Shown here one piece after another: positions 17,187-25,447 of a stretch of 64,000 bases of DNA (position 1 is its first letter; each line of letters begins with the position of its first letter). Source of the stretch: Promicromonosporaceae bacterium (lineage in GTDB: Bacteria; Actinomycetota; Actinomycetes; Actinomycetales; Cellulomonadaceae); the NCBI GenBank assembly GCA_009783295.1, contig WRHK01000003.1:1-64000 (forward strand), written 5' to 3'. The notes beneath the pieces are model-generated. The model ran no database searches, was not told the origin of the DNA, and worked only from the letters and a program-made list of their open reading frames with translations. Both the position numbers and the translations under genes were made by a program.

Positions 17187-18116
17187 ATGAGCTTCGAGAA
17201 CACCGCCGTTCCGAACCAGCTGTTCGACGCCGAGCACTCGGCCGCGATCGTCGCGTCGAGCTTCGACGCCACCCCCGACCCGCGGCTGCGCGAGCTGCTC
17301 ACCGCGCTGGTCGCGCACCTGCACGCGTTCGTGCACGAGGTGCGCCTGACGCCCGACGAGTGGGAGCGGGCGATCGAGTTCCTCACCGCGACGGGGCACA
17401 TGTGCACCGACTCGCGGCAGGAGTTCATCCTCCTGTCCGACACGCTGGGCGTCTCGATGCTCGTCGAGTCGCTCGCGGGGGAGGGCGGGGCCGACCTGAC
17501 CGAGGCGACGGTCGAGGGCCCCTTCCACGTGGTGGCCAGCCCGGAGCGCGAGAACGGCGCCTCCCTCAACGACGCCGACGAGCCCGGCGACCCCCTGCTG
17601 GTCACGGGCCGCGTCACCGACGAGGCGGGCGCCCCCGTCGCTGGGGCCACCGTGGACGTGTGGCACGCGAACGCCGACGGCTTCTACGACGTGCAGAAGC
17701 CCGAGGCGATGGGCGTCGGCGACCTGCGCGCCGCGCTCACCACCGACGACGGCGGGCGGTTCTGGTTCCGCTCCATCGTGCCGTCGTACTACCCGATCCC
17801 CACCGACGGCCCTGTCGGCGGGATGCTCCGCGCGACCGGCCGCCACGAGTTCCGGCCGGCGCACGTCCACTTCCAGGTCACGGCTCCGGGCCTGCGGCGG
17901 CTCACCACGCACCTGTTCGTGGGCGGGTCGCCGTACATCGACTCCGACGCCGTGTTCGGGGTCAAGGAGTCGCTGGTCTTCGACTTCCCGTGGGTGGACG
18001 ACGCCGCGCGCGCAGCCGAGGTGGGGCTGCCGAACCCGTTCCGGCACGTCGACTTCCCCGTCGTGCTGCACCGCGAGGAGCCCGCAGGCACCGGGGCCGG
18101 CGGCACCGTCGGATGA
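17187..18116 (+). CDS. Hydroxyquinol 1,2-dioxygenase (intradiol)
   Basis: A 309-residue intradiol dioxygenase. The N-terminal helical dimerisation domain (about residues 1-105, with EFILLSDTLGVSMLVE) is the type found in catechol and hydroxyquinol 1,2-dioxygenases, and the beta-sandwich follows. Iron ligands are visible: Tyr in IVPSYYPIPTDGP near residue 200 and His in RPAHVHFQV near residue 232. It opens 1,2,4-trihydroxybenzene to maleylacetate. The assignment to hydroxyquinol over catechol rests on the next gene, maleylacetate reductase, which starts inside its stop codon (ATGA). No resorcinol or 4-nitrophenol hydroxylase is nearby. Confidence 0.88.
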   Translation: MSFENTAVPNQLFDAEHSAAIVASSFDATPDPRLRELLTALVAHLHAFVHEVRLTPDEWERAIEFLTATGHMCTDSRQEFILLSDTLGVSMLVESLAGEGGADLTEATVEGPFHVVASPERENGASLNDADEPGDPLLVTGRVTDEAGAPVAGATVDVWHANADGFYDVQKPEAMGVGDLRAALTTDDGGRFWFRSIVPSYYPIPTDGPVGGMLRATGRHEFRPAHVHFQVTAPGLRRLTTHLFVGGSPYIDSDAVFGVKESLVFDFPWVDDAARAAEVGLPNPFRHVDFPVVLHREEPAGTGAGGTVG

Positions 18117-19156
18117 GCGACCGGATCCGGGTCCAGACCGGTGTGGCCACCCGCGTGCTGCTGGGTCCCGGCGCGCGCCATCGCGTGCCCGACGAGGTCG
18201 AGCGGCTCGGCGCCAAGGCGGTGCTGCTCGTCGCCGGCATGCGGCAGGACGCGGCGGGAGAGCTCGCGGACGCCCTGGGCCGGCGGCTCGCGCTCCGGTT
18301 CGCGCGCCCCACGGTGCACACCCCGGTCACCGTGACCGACGAGGTCATGGGGCTCGTCGCCGACCGGGGCGGCGTGGACGCCGTCGTCGCGCTGGGCGGG
18401 GGCTCCGCCGTCGGGCTTGCCAAGGCCGTGGCGGCGCGGACCGGCATCCCGCAGGTCGCCGTCCCGACGACGTACGCCGGCTCCGAGGTGACGCCCGTGC
18501 TCGGCGAGACCTCCGGCGGCGTCAAGACGACCCGCAGGGACCCGGCGCTCCAGCCGGGCACGGTGGTCTACGACCCCGAGCTCACCCTCTCCATGCCGCC
18601 CGGCCTGACCCTGACCTCCGCGCTCAACGCCCTGGCCCATGCGGTCGAGGGGCTGTGGGACGCGGAGGCGTCGCCGGGGGCGCTCGCCTATGCCACCGAG
18701 GCCGCGACGACGATCCTCGCCGCCCTCCCCGCGGTGCTCGACCGGCCCGACGACGTGGGCGCCCGCGAGGAGCTCCAGGGTGCGGCCTGGCTGGCCGGCG
18801 TCGTCCTGGCGCAGTCGCGCATGGGGCTGCACCACCAGCTTGCGCACGTGCTGGGCGGGGCGTTCGACCTGCCGCACGCCCCGCTGCACGCGATGCTGCT
18901 GGCGCACGTCATGGAGTACGACCTGCCGGCGGCGCCGCGGGCGCAGGCGCGGCTGGCGCGGATCGCCGACGGGGACCCCGTCGCGGCGGTGCGCGCCCTC
19001 GCCGCGCGCTTCGACGGCCCGCGGGCGCTCCGCGACCTCGGCGTGCCCGAGGACGGGCTGCGCGCGATCGCCGAGCGCGTCGTCGCGCACCCGTACCCGA
19101 ACCCGCGGGCCCTGGACGTCGCGTCGGTGCACGCGCTGCTGCGCACGGCGTGGTGA
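18113..19156 (+). CDS. Maleylacetate reductase
   Basis: A 347-residue member of the iron-containing alcohol dehydrogenase family. The NAD(P)H-binding LGGGSAVGLAK is near residue 99, followed by VPTTYAGSEVTPV, typical of maleylacetate reductases, and MGLHHQLAHVLGG with the metal-site histidines near residue 240. It reduces maleylacetate to 3-oxoadipate using NAD(P)H. The start overlaps the dioxygenase stop, so the pair is one coupled unit. The later steps to succinyl-CoA and acetyl-CoA would need a CoA-transferase and thiolase, and candidates for these lie about 37 kb away in the operon at the end of the window. Confidence 0.9.
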   Translation: MSDRIRVQTGVATRVLLGPGARHRVPDEVERLGAKAVLLVAGMRQDAAGELADALGRRLALRFARPTVHTPVTVTDEVMGLVADRGGVDAVVALGGGSAVGLAKAVAARTGIPQVAVPTTYAGSEVTPVLGETSGGVKTTRRDPALQPGTVVYDPELTLSMPPGLTLTSALNALAHAVEGLWDAEASPGALAYATEAATTILAALPAVLDRPDDVGAREELQGAAWLAGVVLAQSRMGLHHQLAHVLGGAFDLPHAPLHAMLLAHVMEYDLPAAPRAQARLARIADGDPVAAVRALAARFDGPRALRDLGVPEDGLRAIAERVVAHPYPNPRALDVASVHALLRTAW

Positions 19157-19157
19157 G

Positions 19158-20114
19158 TCAGCGCTCCCGCGGGTACCGGAGCGAGGCGCCGGGGCGCAGC
19201 ACGGCGAGCTCGCCGCCCCACGCCCCGAGCCGCTCGACCAGGGCGTCCCACGTGTCGCGGATGGTGCCCATCGGCCGGGACGACGGCGTCGCCGCGCGGA
19301 ACAGGCTGTTCCAGTGCAGCGGCACCACCACCCGCGGGCGCACCGTCGAGACGGTCGCGTCGAGGAACGCGTCGCGGTAGCGCGCGTCGTCGGCGACCGA
19401 GCCGGCGGTCGCGAGCAGCAGGACGTCGGCGCGCACGCCGTCCAGCGCCCCGGGCACGAAACCCGCGGACCCCTTGACCAGCACCGTCGCCGCGGGGTGC
19501 TCCACCAGGAAGTCGAAGGAGCCGCCCTCACGGAAGTCGCCCAGGGCGGCCGGCTGGACCAGCGGCGCGGTGATCTCGGCGCCGTCGCCGCCGAGCGTCC
19601 CGGGGGAGTGGCGCGAAGCCAGGGCGGTCACCGAGAACGCGCCCACCGGCGTGGCAGCGCCCGGGACCAGGAGCCGCAGCTGCGACTCGGGCAGCCCGCC
19701 ACCACGCCCGATCTGCGCGGTCGACGCCGAGCCGTGCACGACGGCGCCAGTGCGCGCCGCGATGTACGGCGCGTCGAGGGCGTGGTCGTGGTGGGAGTGC
19801 GACACGAACACCGCCCGCACCCGGGTCGCGCCGGCCTGCGCGAGCACGCGGTCGACGTGCTCCGGCGAGGTGCGGACCCGGCGCCGGACGATGGCGCCGA
19901 CCCCGACGGGGCTGACGAAGGCGTCGAACAGGAGCTGGTCGGTGCCGTCGTCCAGCAGCACCGTCGAGGTGCCGAGGAACGTGGCGTGCAGGCCACCCGG
20001 CGCCGCGCCCGCGCCGTCGTCGACCAGGTGCGAGCGGTAACGCTCGAGGTCGCGCAGCGACGGGCGCAGCGCCGAGGTGAGCACGCCGCGCAGCACGGCA
20101 CCACGTCCAGCCAT
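19158..20114 (-). CDS. MBL-fold metallo-hydrolase
   Basis: A 318-residue metallo-beta-lactamase-fold protein. The zinc motif FVSHSHHDHALDAPY lies near residue 108, and further metal or core residues are seen in ASRHSP and the late VVVPLHWNSLF. There is no signal peptide. It most resembles UlaG/YtnP-like MBL proteins of unknown substrate. The start at 20114 is chosen because a TAGGTT -10 box lies seven bases upstream, and upstream codons look non-coding. It is convergent with maleylacetate reductase, with a one-base gap between the two genes. Confidence 0.75.
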   Translation of the reverse strand: MAGRGAVLRGVLTSALRPSLRDLERYRSHLVDDGAGAAPGGLHATFLGTSTVLLDDGTDQLLFDAFVSPVGVGAIVRRRVRTSPEHVDRVLAQAGATRVRAVFVSHSHHDHALDAPYIAARTGAVVHGSASTAQIGRGGGLPESQLRLLVPGAATPVGAFSVTALASRHSPGTLGGDGAEITAPLVQPAALGDFREGGSFDFLVEHPAATVLVKGSAGFVPGALDGVRADVLLLATAGSVADDARYRDAFLDATVSTVRPRVVVPLHWNSLFRAATPSSRPMGTIRDTWDALVERLGAWGGELAVLRPGASLRYPRER

Positions 20115-20146
20115 GGGCGTGAACCTACCGCCGTGCCGCGCGCCGC

Positions 20147-21508
20147 CTACAGCAGGTGGCCCAGGAACATCGTGACGAACGCGAAGTAGATCAGCAGCCC
20201 GGCGATGTCCTTGATCGACGTGATGATCGGGGCGGCGCCCGCCGCCTGGTCGATGTCGAGGCGGATCAGCACGTAGGGCACCAGGAAGCCGAGCAGCGCG
20301 GCCAGGGTCATCGCGACCACCAGGGCGAGCCCCACCGCGACGCCCAGCATCGGCATGCCCTGCCACAGCGCGGCGATCGTCCCGGACAGCACCCCGACCA
20401 CCAGGCCGAGGCTCAGCCCGACGCCGACCTCCTTGAGGAAGTGCCGGAAGAACGTCTGCAGGCGGATGTGCCCGACGACGACGCCGCGCGCGAACACCGT
20501 CGACGACTGCGTGCCGACGTTGCCGCCCATGTCCATGATCAGCGGGATGAACACGGCGACCGCGACGATCGACTCGAGGGCGTCCTCGAACCCCTCGATC
20601 ACCAGGCCGGACAGCATGCCGGCCACCACGGTGATCAGCAGGAACGGCAGCCGCACCTTCCAGATGCGCCAGAGGCTGCCGTTGACCAACACGTCGCTGC
20701 GGCTCGCCTCGCTGCCGGTCAGGTCGGTGAGGCCGGCCTGCTGGTAGAAGTCCTCGCTGGCCTCCTCCTCGAGGATGTCGAGGGCGTCGTCGACGGTCAC
20801 GATCCCGACCATGCGGTTCTCGCTGTCGACGACGGGCACGGCGAGCAGGTCGAGTTCCTGCAGCAGCCGCGCGACGGCCTCCTGGTCCTCGCCGGTCGAC
20901 ACGGACACGGGCCCGCGGGCCATGACGTCCTCGAGCCGGGCGGCCGGGTCGGCGACCAGCAGGTCGCGCAGGGACAGGACGCCCCGCAGGCGGCGCGACG
21001 GCGTCGTGACGTAGAGGGTGTAGATCGTCTCGACCTCGCGGGCCTGCGTGCGGACCCGGTCGAGCGCCTGCGCGGCCGTCCAGCCGGTGGGCAGCGTGAC
21101 GTACTCGGTGGTCATGATGCGGCCCGCGGTCTGGGGCTCGTACCCCATGAGCACGTGCGTGGCCGCGCGCTCCGCGGGCGACAGCGCGTCGATCAGGCGC
21201 CGGGCCACCGTGGCGGGCAGCTCGTCGAGCAGGCGGACACGGCGGTCCGGGGCGAGGGCGTCGACCAGCTCGACCGCGCCGTCGTCGGCGAACGAGCGCA
21301 GCAGGCGCTGCTGCTGGACCGTGTCGAGCTGCTCGAAGACCGCCAGGGCCTTCTCCTTGGACAGCAGGCGGAACACGATGGCCTGCTCCGCGGTGGGCAG
21401 CGCGTGGAACGCCTGCAGGGTCTCCTTCGAGCCCGCCTCGGCGAGCGTCGTCTTCAGGTCGTCAAGGTCCCGCGTGCGGGCCTGGGTCGTGATCAGTTCT
21501 TGCAGCAT
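20147..21508 (-). CDS. mgtE: Magnesium transporter MgtE
   Basis: A 453-residue magnesium channel, standard MgtE size. The N-terminal helical superhelix (about 1-130) is followed by a CBS pair (about 135-260, with MTTEY and GIVTVDDALDILEEEA). Five transmembrane helices follow, with the pore segment FIPLIMDMGGNVGTQSST near residue 335 and a C-terminal helix. The CBS and N domains close the channel when internal Mg2+ is high. GGAGG lies six bases before the ATG. A short ORF with a very strong ribosome site overlaps its first 47 bases and may control translation. Confidence 0.96.
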   Translation of the reverse strand: MLQELITTQARTRDLDDLKTTLAEAGSKETLQAFHALPTAEQAIVFRLLSKEKALAVFEQLDTVQQQRLLRSFADDGAVELVDALAPDRRVRLLDELPATVARRLIDALSPAERAATHVLMGYEPQTAGRIMTTEYVTLPTGWTAAQALDRVRTQAREVETIYTLYVTTPSRRLRGVLSLRDLLVADPAARLEDVMARGPVSVSTGEDQEAVARLLQELDLLAVPVVDSENRMVGIVTVDDALDILEEEASEDFYQQAGLTDLTGSEASRSDVLVNGSLWRIWKVRLPFLLITVVAGMLSGLVIEGFEDALESIVAVAVFIPLIMDMGGNVGTQSSTVFARGVVVGHIRLQTFFRHFLKEVGVGLSLGLVVGVLSGTIAALWQGMPMLGVAVGLALVVAMTLAALLGFLVPYVLIRLDIDQAAGAAPIITSIKDIAGLLIYFAFVTMFLGHLL

Positions 21509-21587
21509 GGGGCACCTCCGGGCACAGCCGGGTCAGGCGGATCAGCACGTCGTGGCCGCGTTCGTCGCAGCGACTCTCTCCACTCAT
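21462..21587 (-). CDS. Possible leader ORF overlapping mgtE
   Basis: A 41-codon reading frame starts at ATG 21587, 79 bases before mgtE, and ends inside mgtE in a different frame. Its ribosome site, GAGGGGGTGATC, matches the full anti-Shine-Dalgarno complement at nearly every position. The peptide begins MSGESRCDERGHDVLIRL and later has PEVPH and DPGPHAGP, with Pro and acidic residues clustered near the mgtE start. Magnesium transporter genes in other bacteria are controlled by Pro-rich leader peptides. Its use here is inference; it could be chance in GC-rich DNA. Confidence 0.4.
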   Translation of the reverse strand: MSGESRCDERGHDVLIRLTRLCPEVPHAARTDHDPGPHAGP

Positions 21588-21760
21588 GCGATCACCCCCT
21601 CGGGCCGGTCCCGGAGCCCGCGACGTCGTCGCGGTGCCCGCGCCCCGCCGGTCGCGAGGCCGCGTCGGACCCTACGGGGTGGGGCTGCGTGCGGCGCCGC
21701 CCGGGGCGCGATCCGCCGCCTGGCCCGGCCCGTCGCGGTGCCTGCACGGCGTCCGACGGC

Positions 21761-21766
21761 GATACT
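21761..21766 (+). promoter_or_regulatory. -10 box for leaderless glutamate decarboxylase gene
   Basis: GATACT lies six bases before the GTG at 21773. No ribosome site precedes this start, so the transcript probably begins at the GTG itself. Confidence 0.5.
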
Positions 21767-21772
21767 GCCCAC

Positions 21773-23122
21773 GTGCCCAACCTCGAGCCGCGCGCAGACC
21801 TGGACCGCATCCCTTCCACGTCGCTCGCGCCGGACGGCATGAGCGCCCGGGAGGCCTACATGGCCGTCCACGACGAGCTCATGCTCGACGGGAACGCCCG
21901 CATGAACCTGGCCACGTTCGTGACAACGTGGATGGAGCCGGAGGCCGGCCAGCTCATGGCCGAGGCGTTCGACAAGAACTCGATCGACCACGACGAGTAC
22001 CCGTCCACGTCGCGCATCGACGCGCGCCTCGCCTGCATGGTCGCCAGCCTGTTCCACGCCCCGGGGATCGACCCGGACCGCCCCGAGTCCGCGACCGGCG
22101 TCAGCACCATCGGGTCGTCCGAGGCCGTGATGCTCTCCGGGCTGGCCCTCAAGTGGCGCTGGCGCGCGGCCCGGCGTGCCGCGGGCGCCCCCACCGACCG
22201 GCCCGTGCTGGTGCTGGGCAGCAACGTGCAGGTGGTGTGGGAGAAGTTCTGCCGCTACTTCGACGTCGAGCCGCGGTACCTGCCCGTCGAGCCTGGGCGC
22301 TACGTGATCACCCCGGAGCAGGTGCGCGCCGCTGTCGACGAGAACACGATCGGCGTGGTCGCCGTGCTCGGCACCACGTTCACGGGGGAGTACGAGGACG
22401 TCGAGGGCATCGCCCGGACGCTCGACGAGCTCGCCGCGGCCGGCGGCCCGGACGTGCCGATGCACGTCGACGCCGCGTCGGGCGGGTTCGTGGCGCCGTT
22501 CCTCGACCCGGACCTGGTGTGGGACTTCCGGCTGCCGCGCGTGCGGTCGATCAACGTCTCGGGCCACAAGTACGGCCTGACCTACCCGGGCATCGGGTTC
22601 GCCGTGTGGCGTTCGCCCGAGGACCTGCCCGGTGAGCTGGTGTTCCACGTGAACTACCTGGGTGGCGACATGCCCCCGTTCACGCTCAACTTCTCGCGGC
22701 CCGGCAACCAGATCGTGGGCCAGTACTACAACTTCCTGCGGCTCGGCACGGCCGGGTACACGCGGATCATGGCCGAGCTGCGCGCCTACGCCCTGTGGCT
22801 TGCGGGGTTCGTGCGGGAGGCGCTGCCCGTGTACCGGGTGGTGAGCGACGGGTCGGCGCTGCCCGTGATCGCCCTGAGCCTGCCCGACGACAGCCCCTTC
22901 ACCGTCTTCGACGTCTCCCACGAGCTGCGCGCCCAGGGGTGGCAGGTCCCCGCGTACACGATGCCCGCCGACGCCGAGAACGTCGCGGTGCTGCGCATCG
23001 TGCTGCGGCACGGGTTCAGCGCCGACCTCACGCAGCGGTTCGGCGAGGACCTCGCCGCCGTCACCGCGAAGCTCCAGCGGCACGGGTCGGTGGACGCCAC
23101 GGCCCGCCACTTCGCGCACTGA
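21773..23122 (+). CDS. Glutamate decarboxylase
   Basis: A 449-residue PLP enzyme of the group II decarboxylase family. The PLP lysine is Lys266 in NVSGHKYGLTYPG; the upstream STIGSSEAVMLSGLALKWRW and HVDAASGGFVAPF (with the PLP-contacting Asp) are classic glutamate decarboxylase motifs. It converts glutamate to GABA and consumes a proton, aiding acid tolerance. The GTG start at 21773 is supported by the -10 box six bases upstream. No GABA antiporter is seen nearby. The C-terminal tail after residue 430 is short, ending SVDATARHFAH, and the usual pH-sensing tail cannot be judged. Confidence 0.94.
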   Translation: MPNLEPRADLDRIPSTSLAPDGMSAREAYMAVHDELMLDGNARMNLATFVTTWMEPEAGQLMAEAFDKNSIDHDEYPSTSRIDARLACMVASLFHAPGIDPDRPESATGVSTIGSSEAVMLSGLALKWRWRAARRAAGAPTDRPVLVLGSNVQVVWEKFCRYFDVEPRYLPVEPGRYVITPEQVRAAVDENTIGVVAVLGTTFTGEYEDVEGIARTLDELAAAGGPDVPMHVDAASGGFVAPFLDPDLVWDFRLPRVRSINVSGHKYGLTYPGIGFAVWRSPEDLPGELVFHVNYLGGDMPPFTLNFSRPGNQIVGQYYNFLRLGTAGYTRIMAELRAYALWLAGFVREALPVYRVVSDGSALPVIALSLPDDSPFTVFDVSHELRAQGWQVPAYTMPADAENVAVLRIVLRHGFSADLTQRFGEDLAAVTAKLQRHGSVDATARHFAH

Positions 23123-23201
23123 CCCGGTCCGCCGGGCGCGTCCCTGCCGGAGGTGCGAGGGTCGGCTTGTCACCACCCGGCACGGCCCAAGGAGCGCCCC
23201 C

Positions 23202-24092
23202 ATGTCCGTCCCCGACCTGACCCTGAACAACGGCGTCACCCTGCCGGCCGTGGGGCTCGGCGTCTTCCAGACCCCGCCGGAGGAGACGGTGGCTGCCGTC
23301 GAGACCGCCCTGCGCGTGGGGTACCGGCACATCGACACGGCTGCCGCGTACAACAACGAGCGCGAGGTCGGCCAGGGCATCGCCCAGAGCGGCGTGCCCC
23401 GGGACGACGTCTTCATCGAGACCAAGGTGTGGGTCAGCGACTACGGCTACGACAAGACGCTGCACGCGTTCGAGAAGGCGACGGGCAAGCTGGGCGTCGA
23501 CCACCTCGACCTGCTGATCCTGCACCAGCCCGCCACGGACCGGTTCGACCAGACGATCCAGGCGTACAAGGCCCTCGAGACGCTCTACGCCGACGGCAAG
23601 GTGCGCGCCATCGGCGTCAGCAACTTCACGCCGCACCACCTGGCCGAGCTGCTCGCCCAGACCGAGGTGGTCCCCATGGTCAACCAGGTGGAGCTGCACC
23701 CGTACTTCTCGCAGCCGGAGGTCCGCGCGGCCGACGCCGAGCACGGCATCCTCACCCAGGCCTGGTCGCCCATCGGCGGGATCACGTTCTACCCGGGCTG
23801 GGGCGACGAGCGGCGCAGCGTCATGCAGGACCCGACCATCGCCGAGATCGCCGCGGAGCACGGCAGGTCGCCCGCGCAGGTGATGCTGCGCTGGCACGTG
23901 CAGCAGGGCCGGTCGGCGATCCCGAAGTCGACCAACCCGTCGCGCATCGCCCAGAACTTCGACGTCTTCGACTTCGAGCTGTCGGCCGACGACGTCGCCC
24001 GCATCGACGCCCTCGACACGGGCGTGCGCTCGGGACCCGACCCGGACACCCCTCGCCCCGAGATCTTCGACCGAGTGGTGCCGGAGGCCTGA
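23202..24092 (+). CDS. Aldo/keto reductase
   Basis: A 296-residue NADPH-dependent aldo/keto reductase resembling 2,5-diketo-gluconate reductases. The catalytic tetrad is visible: Asp in GYRHIDTAAAYNNE, Tyr in the same segment, Lys in IETKVW and His in LLILHQP. The cofactor-binding end carries IPKSTNPSRIAQNF, the usual adenosine-phosphate site. An AAGGAG ribosome site lies upstream. It is a monocistronic gene. Substrate is unknown; the resemblance to DkgA/B is general and does not fix it. Confidence 0.88.
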   Translation: MSVPDLTLNNGVTLPAVGLGVFQTPPEETVAAVETALRVGYRHIDTAAAYNNEREVGQGIAQSGVPRDDVFIETKVWVSDYGYDKTLHAFEKATGKLGVDHLDLLILHQPATDRFDQTIQAYKALETLYADGKVRAIGVSNFTPHHLAELLAQTEVVPMVNQVELHPYFSQPEVRAADAEHGILTQAWSPIGGITFYPGWGDERRSVMQDPTIAEIAAEHGRSPAQVMLRWHVQQGRSAIPKSTNPSRIAQNFDVFDFELSADDVARIDALDTGVRSGPDPDTPRPEIFDRVVPEA

Positions 24093-24130
24093 GCCCGCGG
24101 CGACGCCGCGGGCGGGCGAGCACGGCAAAC

Positions 24131-24211
24131 GAGCCCGCGAGATAGAGCGCGAGCCCGCGAGATAGAGCGCGACCGGGCTCTATCTCGCGGGCTCGGGCTC
24201 TATCTCGCGGG
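24131..24211. repeat. Doubled inverted repeat between convergent genes
   Basis: The 18-mer GAGCCCGCGAGATAGAGC occurs twice in direct order (24131-24148, 24151-24168). Its reverse complement occurs once in full (24177-24194) and once in part (24197-24211). The four units can form one long hairpin or two alternative nested ones. It lies between the aldo/keto reductase and the convergent zinc-binding gene and could terminate both. The duplication suggests a mobile or amplified palindromic element. Confidence 0.7.
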
Positions 24212-24234
24212 GTGGTCGCGTGTCAGCAGGTGTC

Positions 24235-25275
24235 TCAGGGGGCGACGAGCCCGTCCGTCAGCGACTGCAGGTTGCGGCGCATGACGGTGAGGAAGTCGTC
24301 GCCCGCCTCGGCGCCCTGGTCGGTGAGACCCTCGAGCGTGTCGAGCACGGTGGCGTGCACGCCCAGGTCGGCGGCCAGCGTCTGCACGACCCGCGGGGAC
24401 ACGAGCGTCTCGTAGAAGATCGTCGCGACGTTGTGCTCGCGCACGACGTCGCTGATCTCGCGCAGGCGGGCCGGCGACGGCTCGATGTCGTGGCTCAGGC
24501 CGGTGATGCCCACCTGCTCCAGGCCGTAGCGCGCGGCCAGGTAGCCGAACGCCGTGTGGTTGGTGACCAGCGTCGCGCCCTGGAACGGGGCGAGCGCCTC
24601 GGCGAACTCGGCGTCCAGGTCGGCCAGGTCCTGCTCGAGGGCGGCGGCGTTCGCGTGGAACGCGTCGGCGTTCGCCGGCGCGGCGTCGGCCAGCGCGTCG
24701 GCGACCGGCTGAGCGAGCTGCGCCAGGCGGGTCGGGTCCAGCCAGAAGTGCGGGTCGTAGCCGCCGATGTCGTGCGAGTGGCCTTGGTCGTGGCTCTCGT
24801 CGTGCGCGTGATCGCTGTGGCTGTGACCGTCGTGGCCGTGGCCGTGGCCGTGGCCGTGGTCGTGCGAGCCGCCGGCGTGCGCGTTGGCGGGCAGCAGGTA
24901 GACCAGGTCGGCGGCGTCGACCACGCGTGCCGGCTGCTGCGTCTCGACGGCGGCGTCGACCGCGTGCATGAACCCGCCGAGCGTGACGACGACGTCGGCG
25001 GTGCCGACCTCGCGGACGCGGGCGAGCGAGAGCTCGAGGTGGTGCGGGTCGGCGGCGGGCGGGGTGAGGTTGACGATGTCGGCGTGGTCGCCGGCGACGC
25101 GCTCCGCCACGAACTGCAGCGGGTAGAACGAGGTCACCACACGGAGCCGGGGGTCGTCGCTCGAGGCCGCCGGGTCGGCGACGGGGTCTCCGTTGGCGGT
25201 GGCGGCGAAGGCCACGGCGACGAAGGCGACGGGGATGGCGGCGGCAGCGACAAGGGCGCGTCGGCGTCTGAACAT
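24235..25275 (-). CDS. Zinc ABC transporter substrate-binding protein
   Basis: A 346-residue cluster A-I metal-binding protein of the ZnuA/AztC type. A signal sequence covers about residues 1-30. Metal-site histidines are in PPAADPHHLEL near residue 75, and a His/Asp-rich loop follows at about 135-170 (DHGHGHGHGHDGHSHSDH), the hallmark of zinc rather than manganese proteins. The later GYDPHFWLDP and VTNHTAFGYLAARY carry further ligands. The start at 25275 is chosen because it begins the signal peptide and lies against two Zur-like boxes. No permease or ATPase gene adjoins it, so it is an orphan component here. Confidence 0.9.
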   Translation of the reverse strand: MFRRRRALVAAAAIPVAFVAVAFAATANGDPVADPAASSDDPRLRVVTSFYPLQFVAERVAGDHADIVNLTPPAADPHHLELSLARVREVGTADVVVTLGGFMHAVDAAVETQQPARVVDAADLVYLLPANAHAGGSHDHGHGHGHGHDGHSHSDHAHDESHDQGHSHDIGGYDPHFWLDPTRLAQLAQPVADALADAAPANADAFHANAAALEQDLADLDAEFAEALAPFQGATLVTNHTAFGYLAARYGLEQVGITGLSHDIEPSPARLREISDVVREHNVATIFYETLVSPRVVQTLAADLGVHATVLDTLEGLTDQGAEAGDDFLTVMRRNLQSLTDGLVAP

Positions 25276-25289
25276 GAGAACGATTCTCG
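25275..25289. promoter_or_regulatory. Zur-like box 1 upstream of the zinc-binding gene
   Basis: TGAGAACGATTCTCG is a near-perfect palindrome abutting the start codon of the zinc-binding protein. It resembles the Zur operator of actinobacteria (TGAAAATCATTTTCA type). A second match lies 23 bases upstream of the gene. Confidence 0.5.
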
Positions 25290-25297
25290 GGTGTAGA

Positions 25298-25312
25298 TGA
25301 GAATCATCATCA
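25298..25312. promoter_or_regulatory. Zur-like box 2 upstream of the zinc-binding gene
   Basis: TGAGAATCATCATCA keeps the TGA, AATCAT and TCA core of actinobacterial Zur sites. With the first box it suggests zinc-dependent repression of the gene. No zur gene is in the window. Confidence 0.6.
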
Positions 25313-25447
25313 ACAGTCGGCGCAGGGTGCACGACGCCGTGACCGGGTGCGGACGCCGTCGTCGGCCCGGTCTCCGATGACTTCCCCGTGCGCGGGCCGT
25401 CCATCCGTGCACGACTGGGAGCACACCCCGAGGCACGGAGGCCGAAG

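Noticed and set aside
21509..21772. M-box magnesium riboswitch upstream of mgtE
   Set aside because: I looked for the conserved GGTGAGGCTCC and late GACGCC-type elements on the minus strand and did not find them; the leader ORF explains the region better.
24834..24866. Tandem GTGGCC-like repeat resembling a microsatellite
   Set aside because: It is the coding sequence of the His/Gly/Asp-rich metal loop of the zinc-binding protein, so the repeat follows from the protein.
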